DNA of 64,000 nt from NCBI GenBank assembly GCA_003105035.1, contig PQAL01000024.1:113671-177670 (forward strand), read 5' to 3'. Source of the stretch: Anaerolineales bacterium (GTDB lineage Bacteria; Chloroflexota; Anaerolineae; Anaerolineales; UBA4823). The notes beneath the pieces are model-generated. The model was given only the letters and a program-made list of their open reading frames with translations. It ran no database searches and was not told the DNA's origin. Both the position numbers and the translations under genes were made by a program. Within the stretch, counting starts at the first letter, position 1, and every line of letters begins with the position of its first letter. Positions 45,975 to 55,684 of this stretch are shown in pieces.

Positions 45975-47237
45975 TCAAGAACCTTCGGGATTCGACAAAG
46001 CTGTCGATAAGTCCATGCCATTTTTCACCACCCGTAAAGGGACCCCTAAGAGCCGTACGCTTTCGACCAACTCAGCTGAGTCATTACTGCCCCCAAAGGT
46101 ACCGGCATCCAGGATGACCATGATTGGTTTTAACCCACGCTGTAACAGGAAATCAACGATCAGCGCTTCATTCGACGAGGTTGACGAGGTGATTAACACC
46201 ACGGTACTACCGCGTACCATGTGTTTAACCTGGGTTTCAATCAGGGTATGTAACGGAAGCTCACCTGCAGCCCGAGTAAGCGCCAAGGCTTCGAGGATCT
46301 TCCCAAGCTGACGGCCCCCCCGATCAGGTGAAATCAAGGTCAGGTGCTGACCAGCACATACGAAGCCCACTGCCCTACCCCTCCTTAAATAGTCTCGCAC
46401 CAGTGAGGCAGCAGTTGAGACCCCATACTCCTCCGTGGAAGCAGGCAAGGGGATTTTCGATCCATGGGACCAAAAATCTCGCAGGTTCACCCCAGGCTCT
46501 GACTGAGGTAAAGAAGCTTGTATTTTCGCGGCAGCGTCCAAAAAGATCCAGACGTCAGCCAGAGGGTCAAGCTCGAATTCTTTGACGACGAGACGACCCC
46601 GCCGTGCAGTGCTCAACCAGTGTATGCGGTTGAGTGGGTCACCGGTGAAGTATTCACGCACACCCGCTGCATTAGGGGTAACCTGATGAGTACGCCTGCG
46701 CAAGGCTTCCCCTCCAGGCAGCAATCCAGGTGGGTTGGGAAAGCCGCGCACATCGACCATCATGGGATACACCAACAAGGCATCCTTTTCAGCAATAGCG
46801 CGCTCTACCGGGAACAATCCGAAAATGTCGCCCGAGGCAATTACCGTGGGGCCGAGAGGAAATACTCCCCGTCGGACGAGGCGGACGCGTGCCACATATG
46901 ACCGGGCTTGCTTTCCGCGAAGTATGGTGATCACGCGCGAGCCATCCGATCCCGGAAGGGGTGATTGATCGCGGACCTCCAGCCACAGGCGAGGAAAGCG
47001 GTTAAGATTCTGGATCTCAAAGCGTTCCTCAAATATTTGTCCAACCTGGGCACGCATTGTTCGGCTCGACCGATTGAAGCTCAAGGCGCGAACAGCCATT
47101 ATGGACCAAAGCCAGGAACCAAAGAACAACACCGCCCAAAAGGCTGATAAACGATAATAAAGCTTACCCCCTGTGGCAAGACCCGCGGTGACACTGAGAG
47201 CTAATAAGGCTAAGACAACTTTTTGACCAGTGGTCAT
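45975..47237 (-). CDS. DUF58 domain protein
   Basis: 420 residues. Two N-terminal membrane segments (about 7-48), a beta-rich domain, then the DUF58 motif [16 protein letters not shown] (about 200-215) and a C-terminal von Willebrand-A-like region. The start overlaps the MoxR stop (ATGA). DUF58 proteins always pair with MoxR ATPases and are thought to be adaptors in membrane or cell-surface assembly. Confidence 0.88.
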   Translation of the reverse strand: MTTGQKVVLALLALSVTAGLATGGKLYYRLSAFWAVLFFGSWLWSIMAVRALSFNRSSRTMRAQVGQIFEERFEIQNLNRFPRLWLEVRDQSPLPGSDGSRVITILRGKQARSYVARVRLVRRGVFPLGPTVIASGDIFGLFPVERAIAEKDALLVYPMMVDVRGFPNPPGLLPGGEALRRRTHQVTPNAAGVREYFTGDPLNRIHWLSTARRGRLVVKEFELDPLADVWIFLDAAAKIQASLPQSEPGVNLRDFWSHGSKIPLPASTEEYGVSTAASLVRDYLRRGRAVGFVCAGQHLTLISPDRGGRQLGKILEALALTRAAGELPLHTLIETQVKHMVRGSTVVLITSSTSSNEALIVDFLLQRGLKPIMVILDAGTFGGSNDSAELVESVRLLGVPLRVVKNGMDLSTALSNPEGS

Positions 47238-48196
47238 GCTTGTGAATAGGCTTTCGGATCTCCCCCAGGCACAGGGACTGTGTTCAGGATTTCATCCAAA
47301 ACCTGCTCACTGCTCAAGTCACGCAACCTGGCAGCCGGTCCCAGGATCACCCGGTGGGAAAGAGCTGGTTTGACCAGGGTTTTGATATCGTCTGGTAGGA
47401 CAAAATCGCGCCCCTGCATGGCTGCCAGCGCTTGGGAGGTGCGGAACAATGCCAGGCTGCCACGCGGGCTGGCACCGAGGTAGACATCGCCATGTTGGCG
47501 GGTTTGGCGGGTTAGCTCCACGATGTAACGCTTGACAGCCGGAGAAACAAACACGGATTTAATCGCTTCCTGGGCAGAAAGCAGCTCTTCAGCAGGAGCA
47601 ACTTGCTGGAGGTCAGTCACCGGGTGGTGATATTGCTGGCGCTCAAGGATATTTATCTCATCATTGATGTCCGGGTAACCCAATCGTAATCTTAGTAAAA
47701 ACCGGTCCAGCTGAGCTTCTGGAAGTGGGAAGGTGCCTTCATATTCGATGGGATTCTGGGTCGCCAGCACCATAAAAGGTTTTGGCAGGGGATGGGTGAC
47801 GCCATCCACTGTGATTTGTTGTTCTTCCATCGCCTCAAGCAAGGCTGCCTGGGTCTTGGGCGTGGCTCGATTGATCTCATCGGACAGCACGATCTGAGCC
47901 ATAATTGGACCAGGCCGAAACTCGAATTGCGTACTCACCTGGTTATAGATTGACACGCCGGTAACATCGCTTGGCAGCATATCCGGGGTAAATTGAATCC
48001 GGCTAAAGGCACAACCTAATGATTTAGCCAGGCTGCGTGCCAGGACCGTCTTCCCTACCCCAGGGACATCCTCGATCAATAAATGCCCCTGGCATAGAAG
48101 ACTGATGATAGCCAGCTCAACTGGCCGGCGCTTGCCAATGATTACTTTTTCGACATTTGCAACAATTTTCTCGGTAAAACTCTGGATATCTGTCAT
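47234..48196 (-). CDS. MoxR family AAA+ ATPase
   Basis: Chaperone-like ATPase. 320 residues. Walker [12 protein letters not shown] and Walker [15 protein letters not shown] (DE-NRA is the MoxR signature), with Arg finger region before the lid domain. Start ATG at 48196 follows GGGAG; the frame extends to 48226 without a ribosome site. The stop overlaps the DUF58 start, so the two are translated together. Confidence 0.94.
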   Translation of the reverse strand: MTDIQSFTEKIVANVEKVIIGKRRPVELAIISLLCQGHLLIEDVPGVGKTVLARSLAKSLGCAFSRIQFTPDMLPSDVTGVSIYNQVSTQFEFRPGPIMAQIVLSDEINRATPKTQAALLEAMEEQQITVDGVTHPLPKPFMVLATQNPIEYEGTFPLPEAQLDRFLLRLRLGYPDINDEINILERQQYHHPVTDLQQVAPAEELLSAQEAIKSVFVSPAVKRYIVELTRQTRQHGDVYLGASPRGSLALFRTSQALAAMQGRDFVLPDDIKTLVKPALSHRVILGPAARLRDLSSEQVLDEILNTVPVPGGDPKAYSQA

Positions 48197-48334
48197 GAAC
48201 TGCTCCCATGTACAGGTAAATACCAACTTTACATTAATTTTTTAAATATTATCACAGTTTACTCTTTGGGTATCATTACATCTACTCAGCGATGATATGA
48301 CAGGTTCATACAGAATAGTGCAAATTTAGAATTA

Positions 48335-48343
48335 TGCTAAAAT
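48335..48343 (+). promoter_or_regulatory. Extended -10 promoter for the lipid kinase gene
   Basis: TGC-TAAAAT, an extended -10 element (TGn then TAAAAT at 48338-48343), 22 bases before the ATG at 48366. Confidence 0.45.
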
Positions 48344-48365
48344 TTCAGGCGGAGGCAGAGCAGAA

Positions 48366-49322
48366 ATGACCACAAAAATCATCCTTAACCCTTATGCCGG
48401 GCGCTGGAAAGGCCGCGAAAAACGCCCTGATGTCGAAAGTACAATGAAGTCGGCGGGTATCGAATACGATCTGGTTGTGACTGATGCCCCAAACCACGGC
48501 ACCGACCTGGCTTACCAGGCGGTTAAGGCGGGATACTCTCCAATCGTGTCTGCCGGCGGTGATGGAAGCGTCAGCGAAGTGATGAATGGAATCGTGGCAG
48601 CTGCCCAGGAGCTGGGTGTGACTCCCCCGCCTCTTGGGGTCCTTCCCCTGGGTTCTGCCAACGACCTGATGGTCAACCTTGGCTTGCCGATCAACATTCC
48701 AGAAGCAGTCAAAGTGATTGCTGCGGGGCAAACCCGCCGTATCGACCTGGGGGCAGTCACTGCCTGGGACATTCAAGGGAAAAATCCTAAAAAAAGATAC
48801 TTCGATAACAACAGCGCAATCGGCCTGGAGCCCTGCATTACGTTGGTCCAGCAACGAATCTCCTGGCTGCGTGGGTCACTCCGCTACGTGGTGGCAACCC
48901 TGCTGGGTGTGCTGCAGAATCCCCAGTGGAAGATGCACATTGAGTGGGAAGGTGGATCCTATGATGGTCCTGCCACCCTGGTTACGGCGGGAAATAACCC
49001 GCTCACAGGGGGCGTTTTTTACATGGCTCCACACGCTGATCCTTTCGATGGTAAGTTGAGCTGTGTTTTCGGCTCAATTCCGTCCAGGTTGAAGATTCTC
49101 CAGGTGTTACCCAGAACGATGAAAGCTGGCCCGGGCAACTATGTGGAGCACCCAGCCATCAAGGAGATCAACGTCAGCTGGCTAAAAATCCATACTGATA
49201 AGCCCACCCCCTTGCATGCTGATGGTGAAATCCAATTCGAGCAAACCCAGGACATCGAATACCAAGTTCTGCCAGACTATTTGCCAATACTGATGCATGG
49301 AGATGCAAAAGCCTCCGAATAA
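48366..49322 (+). CDS. Diacylglycerol/lipid kinase family protein
   Basis: ATP-dependent phosphorylation of a lipid such as diacylglycerol. 318 residues. Nucleotide-binding motif AGGDGSVSEVMNG (GGDGS form of the GGDGT signature), early stretch LNPYAGRWKG and the beta domain with LHADGE near the end are family features. Ribosome site GGAGG. Last 26 bases overlap the next gene. Confidence 0.92.
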   Translation: MTTKIILNPYAGRWKGREKRPDVESTMKSAGIEYDLVVTDAPNHGTDLAYQAVKAGYSPIVSAGGDGSVSEVMNGIVAAAQELGVTPPPLGVLPLGSANDLMVNLGLPINIPEAVKVIAAGQTRRIDLGAVTAWDIQGKNPKKRYFDNNSAIGLEPCITLVQQRISWLRGSLRYVVATLLGVLQNPQWKMHIEWEGGSYDGPATLVTAGNNPLTGGVFYMAPHADPFDGKLSCVFGSIPSRLKILQVLPRTMKAGPGNYVEHPAIKEINVSWLKIHTDKPTPLHADGEIQFEQTQDIEYQVLPDYLPILMHGDAKASE

Positions 49323-49977
49323 CATCACTAAGCTGCCATTAGCCAGGCGAGTCCTGGCGGCTATTTTACGTTCTTTCTTCAATCTCCTCTATCATCAAAT
49401 GGCCTGGACGTATGACTGGGTGGCAGCGATCGTCTCTGTAGGGTCATGGAAAACCTGGGTTGAAGAAATCGCAAATTACGTAGAAGGCCCTCGAGCGCTC
49501 GAGATCGGGCATGGTCCTGGCTACCTCCAATATTTATTAATAAAGAAAGGTATTACCACTTTCGGCGTGGATGAAAGTGCCGAGATGAGCCGAATTGCAC
49601 GCAAGCGGCTGTTCAGCCTTGGCTTAAACCTGAATCTGACGCGCGGAGATGCACTCAACCTGCCATTTGCTGAACAGAGCTTTAACCAGGTCGTGTTGAC
49701 TTTCCCATCCGAATTTATCCTCAACCCAGAGGCACTTCAAGAAATTCACCGCGTGCTCGTGGATGCGGGCATAACCGTTATTCTACCCCTGGGGTGGGTC
49801 ACCGGCCATAAACCAGCTGAGAGATTGGCAGCCTGGATAAACCACCTTACCAATGAAGCACCTGAATGGAACGAGAAAGCCCTGGATCCATGGAAGGGAG
49901 GTGGATTTGACATCAGCTGGGAGATGGTAGACTTTAACGCTTCAAAGATCCTGGTCATTAAAATGGTCAAATTATGA
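49297..49977 (+). CDS. Class I SAM-dependent methyltransferase
   Basis: 226 residues. Motif I ALEIGHGPGYLQYLL (about 68-82), motif II around GVDES, and a downstream NLPFAEQSFNQVVLTFP. Belongs to the generic methyltransferase-11/25 class; the substrate is unknown. Starts inside the lipid kinase gene (26-base overlap), so it may act on a lipid, though this is only an inference from position. Confidence 0.82.
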   Translation: MEMQKPPNNITKLPLARRVLAAILRSFFNLLYHQMAWTYDWVAAIVSVGSWKTWVEEIANYVEGPRALEIGHGPGYLQYLLIKKGITTFGVDESAEMSRIARKRLFSLGLNLNLTRGDALNLPFAEQSFNQVVLTFPSEFILNPEALQEIHRVLVDAGITVILPLGWVTGHKPAERLAAWINHLTNEAPEWNEKALDPWKGGGFDISWEMVDFNASKILVIKMVKL

Positions 49978-50019
49978 TCTGCATAGCAGGAAAGGTATGC
50001 AGAGGGGTATGGATTGTTG

Positions 50020-50025
50020 TAAAAT
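50020..50025 (+). promoter_or_regulatory. -10 box of the SpoIIE-type phosphatase gene (leaderless arrangement)
   Basis: TAAAAT ends seven bases before the ATG at 50033. No ribosome site between. Confidence 0.5.
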
Positions 50026-50032
50026 GTAAGCT

Positions 50033-50737
50033 ATGGAAATTAAACTGGCTGTTGCAAAAATCAACAAGTATGCCACTTCTGAGAGCGGTGATTCAGTCGA
50101 AGTGGTCGAACGGCCAAATGGGGGCATTTCGGTCGTCATGGCCGATGGACAGAGTTCAGGCAAGGGTGCCAAGCAAGTATCATCGCTGGTGGTGAGGAAG
50201 GTTATTTTCCTGCTGTCGGAAGGGGTTCGCGATGGGGCCGCCGCCAGGGCTGCCTCTGATTACCTCTTCACCGAACGTAAGGGGAAAGTCTCCGCAACGC
50301 TCAACATCGTCTCCATCGACCTGCAGACTGTCACGATGGTGATCACCAGGAATAATCCATTGCCGGTTTTCATTGCGTCAAATGAAGAAATCTGTGCATT
50401 CGATGATGAATGCAATCCAATCGGAATTTATCGCGATACTCGTCCCTTGATCAATGAATTGCCGCTTGAACCCGGGTTGACGGTGGTCCTGTTTACCGAC
50501 GGGTTGATCTATGCTGGGTCACGCAGTGGTGAAAGTCTGAATATCAAGGAGTTTTTAGAATCGCACATTGAGGAACAACCCAACCCACAGGAGTTGGCTG
50601 ACCAGCTGCTGTCTGATGCGATGCAGCTCGACCGTGGCCGACCAGTGGATGACATCTCCGTGGTGGTCATCCAGGTCACCGGCCAGCATGTGGACGGGGT
50701 GCGACGCATGACCGTCCAGCTTCCCTTGCAAACCTGA
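50033..50737 (+). CDS. SpoIIE/PP2C-type protein phosphatase
   Basis: 234 residues, a single SpoIIE phosphatase domain. Metal-binding Asp in VVMADGQSS near the N-terminus, Asp in LFTDGLIYAGS and in VDDISVVVIQV near the C-terminus. Such proteins usually dephosphorylate anti-anti-sigma factors; no partner kinase or STAS protein is adjacent. Predicted leaderless start. Confidence 0.88.
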   Translation: MEIKLAVAKINKYATSESGDSVEVVERPNGGISVVMADGQSSGKGAKQVSSLVVRKVIFLLSEGVRDGAAARAASDYLFTERKGKVSATLNIVSIDLQTVTMVITRNNPLPVFIASNEEICAFDDECNPIGIYRDTRPLINELPLEPGLTVVLFTDGLIYAGSRSGESLNIKEFLESHIEEQPNPQELADQLLSDAMQLDRGRPVDDISVVVIQVTGQHVDGVRRMTVQLPLQT

Positions 50738-50764
50738 ATAACTGCCTAAGCGGGGTAATTCACC

Positions 50765-51820
50765 TTGTCGGACCACCGTAGACGAACTAAACTTCGCAAG
50801 CTGAGAGCCATGTGGCGAGATGTGTGGCTCCTGCTGAGTGAGTTTGGTACGCCGCTGCTTATCTTCGTGATCGCCATCTTCATCGGAGGCTTTGCGTATT
50901 ATTTATTAGCGGCGGAAGCAGAAGAACCGTTGGAGAATTTCCTGGAAGCATTATATGTCGTCTTATCGATGACTTTTTTTCAGAACGCGGGAGAGTTCCC
51001 ACATACCTGGTACCTGGGCATCTTTTATTTCATCATGCCCGTGCTTGGGCTTATTCTACTGGCACAAGGGATCACCGAGTTTAGCGTCATGTTATTCAAC
51101 CGGCGGGCGCGTGGAAAGGAATGGGAGATTGCCGTGGCATCAACCTATAGCAACCATATAATCCTGGTCGGCCTGGGGCACCTGGGGTACCGTATTGCAG
51201 AAGAATTGATCAACATGGAACAGGATATCGTGGTGATTGAATCCAACCCGAAGGCAGACCTTACGGCAACGGTGAAGAAGATGGGCATCCCAGTCATCCA
51301 GGATGATGCCAGCCATGAGCTGACCCTGGAAGCTGCCGGAGTACAACATGCTCGGTCGATCATCCTGTGCATCCAAAATGACAGCCTTAACTTGAAAGTT
51401 GCCTTGAAAGCCCGGAGAATGAATCCCAACATTCAGGTCATCCTGCGAATATTTGATGATGATTTTGCCCAGGGATTACAGGAACAATTCGGCTTTTCAG
51501 CTTTCAGCGCCACCGGTATGGCAGCACCTGCCTTTGCTGCAGCTGCGTCCGGGGTCGATATGACCAGGCCAATCACCGTAGAAGGACAGTCTATGAGCCT
51601 GGCGCATATCAAAATCGACCCTGCGTCGGTGATCAACCATAAGACCATCAGTGAAGTTGAGCAGGAATACAAGCTCAACATTGTTTTTATTCGTAGAGAC
51701 AGCACCTCCGATTTTCACCCACCTGCTGACTATCGTCTGGCAGCCAATGACGAGCTGGCAATTTTGGGTGGCTTGAATGAGATCAGAAGCCTGGCAAGCG
51801 CTAGCCGTCCATTAAGTTGA
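50765..51820 (+). CDS. Channel-like membrane protein with TrkA-N (RCK) and TrkA-C domains
   Basis: 351 residues. TTG start at 50765 with GGGG upstream; an ATG 45 bases later is an alternative. Two membrane helices flank a pore-loop-like segment (LSMTFFQNAGEFPHTW), then an RCK domain with the nucleotide motif ILVGLGHLGYRIAEEL and acidic end of the next strand (VVIESNP), then a TrkA-C-type domain. The overall plan is that of two-helix potassium channels gated by RCK domains, but the TVGYG selectivity filter is missing, so it may be a non-potassium channel or a regulator. Confidence 0.85.
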   Translation: MSDHRRRTKLRKLRAMWRDVWLLLSEFGTPLLIFVIAIFIGGFAYYLLAAEAEEPLENFLEALYVVLSMTFFQNAGEFPHTWYLGIFYFIMPVLGLILLAQGITEFSVMLFNRRARGKEWEIAVASTYSNHIILVGLGHLGYRIAEELINMEQDIVVIESNPKADLTATVKKMGIPVIQDDASHELTLEAAGVQHARSIILCIQNDSLNLKVALKARRMNPNIQVILRIFDDDFAQGLQEQFGFSAFSATGMAAPAFAAAASGVDMTRPITVEGQSMSLAHIKIDPASVINHKTISEVEQEYKLNIVFIRRDSTSDFHPPADYRLAANDELAILGGLNEIRSLASASRPLS

Positions 51821-51832
51821 AAGCCGGGCAAA

Positions 51833-52177
51833 ATGATAATTGGCGTGGTTGGTCCTTGTGGAGCTGGAAAGTCTTCACTCGTTTCAGGATTGGGAATCGA
51901 AGGATATCTGGTCAGGCATATCGCCCAGGAGCATTCATACGTCCCCGATATGTGGAAAAGGCTGACCAATCCCGATATCCTGATCTACCTGGATGTGTCA
52001 TATGAGAACACCATCCTGAGGCGGAAACTTGATTGGACCTATGAAGAATATGCGGAGCAGCTGCGCCGGTTGCTACATGCCCGCCAGCATGCAGATATTT
52101 TCATTGATACCAACCCCTTGACCGTTGAAGAAGTGAAGGCTACCGCCCTCTCCATTATCAGTTTGAATTCCAAATAG
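51833..52177 (+). CDS. Small P-loop NTPase of unknown role
   Basis: 114 residues. Walker A GVVGPCGAGKSSL at the extreme N-terminus and an Asp-ended strand (ILIYLDVS), with a helical C-terminus. Looks like a minimal kinase-type P-loop protein. Function unknown. Starts 12 bases after the TrkA-type gene, so the two may be co-transcribed. Confidence 0.7.
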   Translation: MIIGVVGPCGAGKSSLVSGLGIEGYLVRHIAQEHSYVPDMWKRLTNPDILIYLDVSYENTILRRKLDWTYEEYAEQLRRLLHARQHADIFIDTNPLTVEEVKATALSIISLNSK

Positions 52178-52203
52178 ACATTCCAATCGATAGGGGGTAT
52201 AAT
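52175..52203 (+). promoter_or_regulatory. Promoter of secDF
   Basis: TAGACA (52175-52180), 17-base spacer, TATAAT (52198-52203). The start codon of secD follows about 80 bases later. Confidence 0.7.
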
Positions 52204-52282
52204 TCTGGGTTGCCAGTCGATTATGGTACAGATCCAGCATTCGGCTGGCGTTTGTGTGTATCATGGAGGATATATTCACCTG

Positions 52283-53728
52283 ATGAACCGCTCTTACCGT
52301 TTACTGATTCCCATTATCCTGATCTTAATTCTTGCGATCTTCATTGACCTTCCAAAAAGCCCGGGTATTCACATCGGTTCCTATAATCGAGACTTCAGCA
52401 CCCATCTCGGGTTGGACCTGGTTGGTGGACTTCAAGCATTGCTGGAAGCCGACGTGCCTCCCACGACATCTGTAGACCCGAAGGACATGGCCGTGGCAGA
52501 GAAGATCGTTGAAAACCGGGTGAATGCCCTCGGAGTCTCGGAGCCAGTTGTGCAACAAGCCGGCTCCAAGCGCATCGTGATTGAGCTTCCCGGAGAAACC
52601 GACCCCGAAAAAGCTCTGGCTGTGATCAAACAGACCGGCTTATTAGAATTTGTGGATATGACTTCTCTGACCAACCAAGAAGCTTTCGCCCTCGTCCACA
52701 CCAAGATCAACACTGACTGGGTGCCCGGAGTGAGCCAGCCCACCCAATCCATCACTTCCACGGTCACCACACCTGCCAGTACGCCCGAGCTCACGATCAC
52801 TCCATCAGCTACAGCTACCTCCACTATCACCTCCACGATTCCAGCGGTTTTGGGGCCAACTTTTCACACGATCATGACCGGTGCAGACCTTAAAAATGTG
52901 GGCGTTCAAACCACCCAGGGGGGCGGGTACGTTGTTGCATTTGAATTAAACTCCGAAGGCTCGCAGATATTCAAAGATTTCACCAGCGCTCATGTCGGGC
53001 AGATCCTGGGGATTACGCTGGACAAGGAGGTAATCTCAGCTCCTTCTGTCAATACTCCCATTACAGGAGGTAAAGGGGTGATCGAAGGGAAGTTCACAGC
53101 CGATGAAGCTAACACCCTGGCATTACAACTCAAATATGGCTCGCTGCCAATCCCACTGAAAGTGATTACCAGTGAATCGGTTGGGCCAACGCTTGGGCAG
53201 GATTCGCTAAATAAAAGCCTGGTTGCTGGTGTTATCGGGCTGACTGTGGTGGTATTGTTCATGGCACTCTATTACCGCCTACCGGGGATTGTGGCTGATC
53301 TGGCATTGCTGTGTTATGCAACCATAACCTTTGCTCTTTTCCGACTTATCCCCGTTACGCTAACGCTGCCGGGTATTGCCGGTTTTATTTTGAGTGTTGG
53401 CGTAGCAGTGGATGCAAATGTGCTGATCTTTGAGCGTCTAAAAGAGGAATTACGGGCTGGCAAGTCACTCAGCCATGCCATTGACCTGGGCTGGAAAAAT
53501 GCCTGGCCTTCCATCCGCGATTCGAACTTTTCAACCCTGATCACTTGCGGGATTTTGTTCTGGTTTGGGAACACCTTCGGGGCAAGCATTGTGAAAGGCT
53601 TTTCGTTGACCCTGGCGATCGGTGTGCTGGTGAGCATGTTCACTGCCATCGTGGTAACCCGCACCTTCCTGCACGTGGTACTGGATCGGATCAATTTCAC
53701 CAGGCATGCCTCCTGGTTTGGTCTTTAG
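52283..53728 (+). CDS. secD: Protein translocase subunit SecD
   Basis: Proton-driven accessory of the Sec translocon. About 481 residues. N-terminal membrane helix, periplasmic P1 region, then five C-terminal helices with the GVAVDANVLIFERLKEE motif. DLVGGLQALLEAD at the start of P1 is the SecD hallmark. The P1 domain carries a Ser/Thr/Pro-rich insert (about residues 151-195). ATG at 52283 lies 13 bases after GGAGG; an ATG further up at 52223 is also open. secF follows after 9 bases. Confidence 0.94.
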   Translation: MNRSYRLLIPIILILILAIFIDLPKSPGIHIGSYNRDFSTHLGLDLVGGLQALLEADVPPTTSVDPKDMAVAEKIVENRVNALGVSEPVVQQAGSKRIVIELPGETDPEKALAVIKQTGLLEFVDMTSLTNQEAFALVHTKINTDWVPGVSQPTQSITSTVTTPASTPELTITPSATATSTITSTIPAVLGPTFHTIMTGADLKNVGVQTTQGGGYVVAFELNSEGSQIFKDFTSAHVGQILGITLDKEVISAPSVNTPITGGKGVIEGKFTADEANTLALQLKYGSLPIPLKVITSESVGPTLGQDSLNKSLVAGVIGLTVVVLFMALYYRLPGIVADLALLCYATITFALFRLIPVTLTLPGIAGFILSVGVAVDANVLIFERLKEELRAGKSLSHAIDLGWKNAWPSIRDSNFSTLITCGILFWFGNTFGASIVKGFSLTLAIGVLVSMFTAIVVTRTFLHVVLDRINFTRHASWFGL

Positions 53729-53737
53729 GAGCCTGCG

Positions 53738-54652
53738 ATGATTGACATTGTAAAACGACGTTATCTCTATTTTGGCATCTCCTTGCTGGTCATCATCCCT
53801 GGCATGCTTGCCCTGGCAGTGTGGGGCTTGCCATTGGCGATCGATTTCAAAGGGGGAAGTTTGTTGGATATCAGCTTTGATTCGGGGACGGTACCGCCCC
53901 CTGCACAGGTGACAACTCTGTATGCGGAAAATGGCTTCAGGGATTCGATCGTGCAGACCTCGGGTCAGGACGGCATGATCATCCGCTCAACGGATATGAC
54001 TGATGCACAGCGGAACCAGCTGGTAACGCTGATGGAAGCGCAGTTTAACAGCACCATCACTGTAAACCGTTTTGAATCCGTAGGACCATCGGTTGGGCAG
54101 GAAGTTGCGAAACGTGCAGCAGGTGCGGTAGGGCTAGCTGCGCTTGGCATTCTCCTTTACATTACCCTGGCATTCCGGGGTGTTTCGAACGCTTATCGCT
54201 TTGGGGTGGCAGCCATCATTGCTATGCTACACGATGTGCTCGTTGTCCTTGGTGTGGAAGCCATACTGGCGCACTTCCTCCATTGGGAGGTTGATTCCTT
54301 GTTCCTGACCGCCCTCTTGACCGTGATCGGTTTCTCGGTTCACGATACCATCGTGGTGTTTGACCGTATCCGTGAAAACCTATATATCTACCGCAAGCTC
54401 CCCTATGAAACCGTGGTCAACCACTCGATCGTACAGACCCTGGTTCGTTCGATCAACACCCAGTTGACCGTCATGCTGACACTTTTCGCACTGGCGCTGT
54501 TCGGTGGCATTACCATCCGCCATTTTGTAGTGATCCTGCTGGTGGGTGTCTTCAGCGGAACCTATTCGTCGATCTTTAACGCCTCGCCCATCCTGGTAGT
54601 ATGGGAAAACAAGGAATGGAAGACCTGGTTCAGGCGTAAGCCCGCTGTGTAA
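53738..54652 (+). CDS. secF: Protein translocase subunit SecF
   Basis: 304 residues. Six membrane helices and the N-terminal motif IDFKGGSLLDISF, with FSVHDTIVVFDRIREN near the fourth helix. Forms a complex with SecD. AGGAG precedes the ATG at 53738. A terminator follows. Confidence 0.95.
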   Translation: MIDIVKRRYLYFGISLLVIIPGMLALAVWGLPLAIDFKGGSLLDISFDSGTVPPPAQVTTLYAENGFRDSIVQTSGQDGMIIRSTDMTDAQRNQLVTLMEAQFNSTITVNRFESVGPSVGQEVAKRAAGAVGLAALGILLYITLAFRGVSNAYRFGVAAIIAMLHDVLVVLGVEAILAHFLHWEVDSLFLTALLTVIGFSVHDTIVVFDRIRENLYIYRKLPYETVVNHSIVQTLVRSINTQLTVMLTLFALALFGGITIRHFVVILLVGVFSGTYSSIFNASPILVVWENKEWKTWFRRKPAV

Positions 54653-54677
54653 TGAGTATTTCAATCGGATTAGTATG

Positions 54678-54720
54678 AGTGGGGTTGCCTTTTATAAGAT
54701 AAGGTCAACCCCACTGTATT
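54678..54720. terminator. Terminator after secDF
   Basis: AGTGGGGTTG pairs with CAACCCCACT (with one mismatched inner region, CTT/AAGG) and is followed by GTATTTAATAAT on the plus strand. Confidence 0.7.
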
Positions 54721-54831
54721 TAATAATCTATTTGCTAAAGTGTATCTACCGAATCGAATTTAATATATGCGTTCAATCCTCCCCATAGCATAACCTCTTC
54801 ATGGGGTGTACTTTCAATAAGTTCGATATGA

Positions 54832-55608
54832 CTACCCACCTACCAGGGCAGCCACCAGGTTTTGAAGGAATACCAGTATAAATGCCCCAAGGATCAAGAA
54901 TGGGCCATATGGCAAGGCCATGAAAGCCTGATATTTGTGCGTGAGCAGGGAATAAATAATATAGCCCAAGCTGACCAAGCCGCCGACAAATACTGCCACG
55001 ACCAGACCTACCAGGATCAAAGGCCAGCCGAGCATCAATCCAAGCACACCGCTAAGATTGACATCACCAAACCCCAACGCCACGTCATTGACCGGCTGTC
55101 CACGCCTGCGACTGACAAGCTTCATGATCAGTGCCCCGAGCTGGTACAAAAGCCACATCACTGCAAACCCAGCAACACCGCCAAGTAATGTATACATCCA
55201 GCCAACGCGCAGATAACCAACGATGATGCCCAAGGCCGCACCGCATATGCTGACCGGGTGCATGATCAGGCGATATTCCAGGTCAATTAGGACCACCACA
55301 CCAAAGTAAGCCAGGACGACCATCCCCAACCAGTACCCTATCTTCACCGGTGGGTAAATGCTGATCAGGACTGACGCCACAATGTAGACGATTTCCACCA
55401 ACCAAACCCGGAGGTTGCGACGGGTGTGGCAGGTTGGGCATTGGCGCGGCCAGAGCAGGTAGTTCACCCAACCCTGGGTTGTGTCACAGGCGATGCAAAA
55501 TGGACGAGTCAGCTTACGGCGCAGAGGCAGCACATCTGCCAGGTAATTCACCAATGCTCCAAGCAACCAACCGGGGATAACCGCCAGAATGTTGATGTAT
55601 GTTATCAT
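54832..55608 (-). CDS. Prepilin peptidase (type 4, A24 family)
   Basis: Cleaves and N-methylates type IV prepilins. 258 residues, about seven membrane helices. N-terminal zinc-like Cys motifs (FCIACD and CPTCH). Catalytic Asp in VLIDLEYRLI and in GFGDVNLSG (a GGGD-like motif with Phe). No pilus genes are near. ATG at 55608 has a TATAAT box 7 bases upstream, so the mRNA is predicted to be leaderless. Confidence 0.92.
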   Translation of the reverse strand: MITYINILAVIPGWLLGALVNYLADVLPLRRKLTRPFCIACDTTQGWVNYLLWPRQCPTCHTRRNLRVWLVEIVYIVASVLISIYPPVKIGYWLGMVVLAYFGVVVLIDLEYRLIMHPVSICGAALGIIVGYLRVGWMYTLLGGVAGFAVMWLLYQLGALIMKLVSRRRGQPVNDVALGFGDVNLSGVLGLMLGWPLILVGLVVAVFVGGLVSLGYIIYSLLTHKYQAFMALPYGPFLILGAFILVFLQNLVAALVGG

Positions 55609-55615
55609 AGCGAAG

Positions 55616-55621
55616 ATTATA
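55616..55621 (-). promoter_or_regulatory. -10 box of prepilin peptidase (leaderless arrangement)
   Basis: TATAAT on the minus strand, seven bases before the ATG at 55608, with no ribosome site between. Confidence 0.6.
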
Positions 55622-55684
55622 GCAAGTATTTATCGATTACAATGCTTTTTGACGCCAACATTACTGTTCTGTAAGGAGGATGTG

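Noticed and set aside
45778..46311. Open frame of 177 codons on the plus strand
   Set aside because: It lies opposite the DUF58 gene and gmd start, has no family resemblance or ribosome site, and is a shadow of the minus-strand coding bias.
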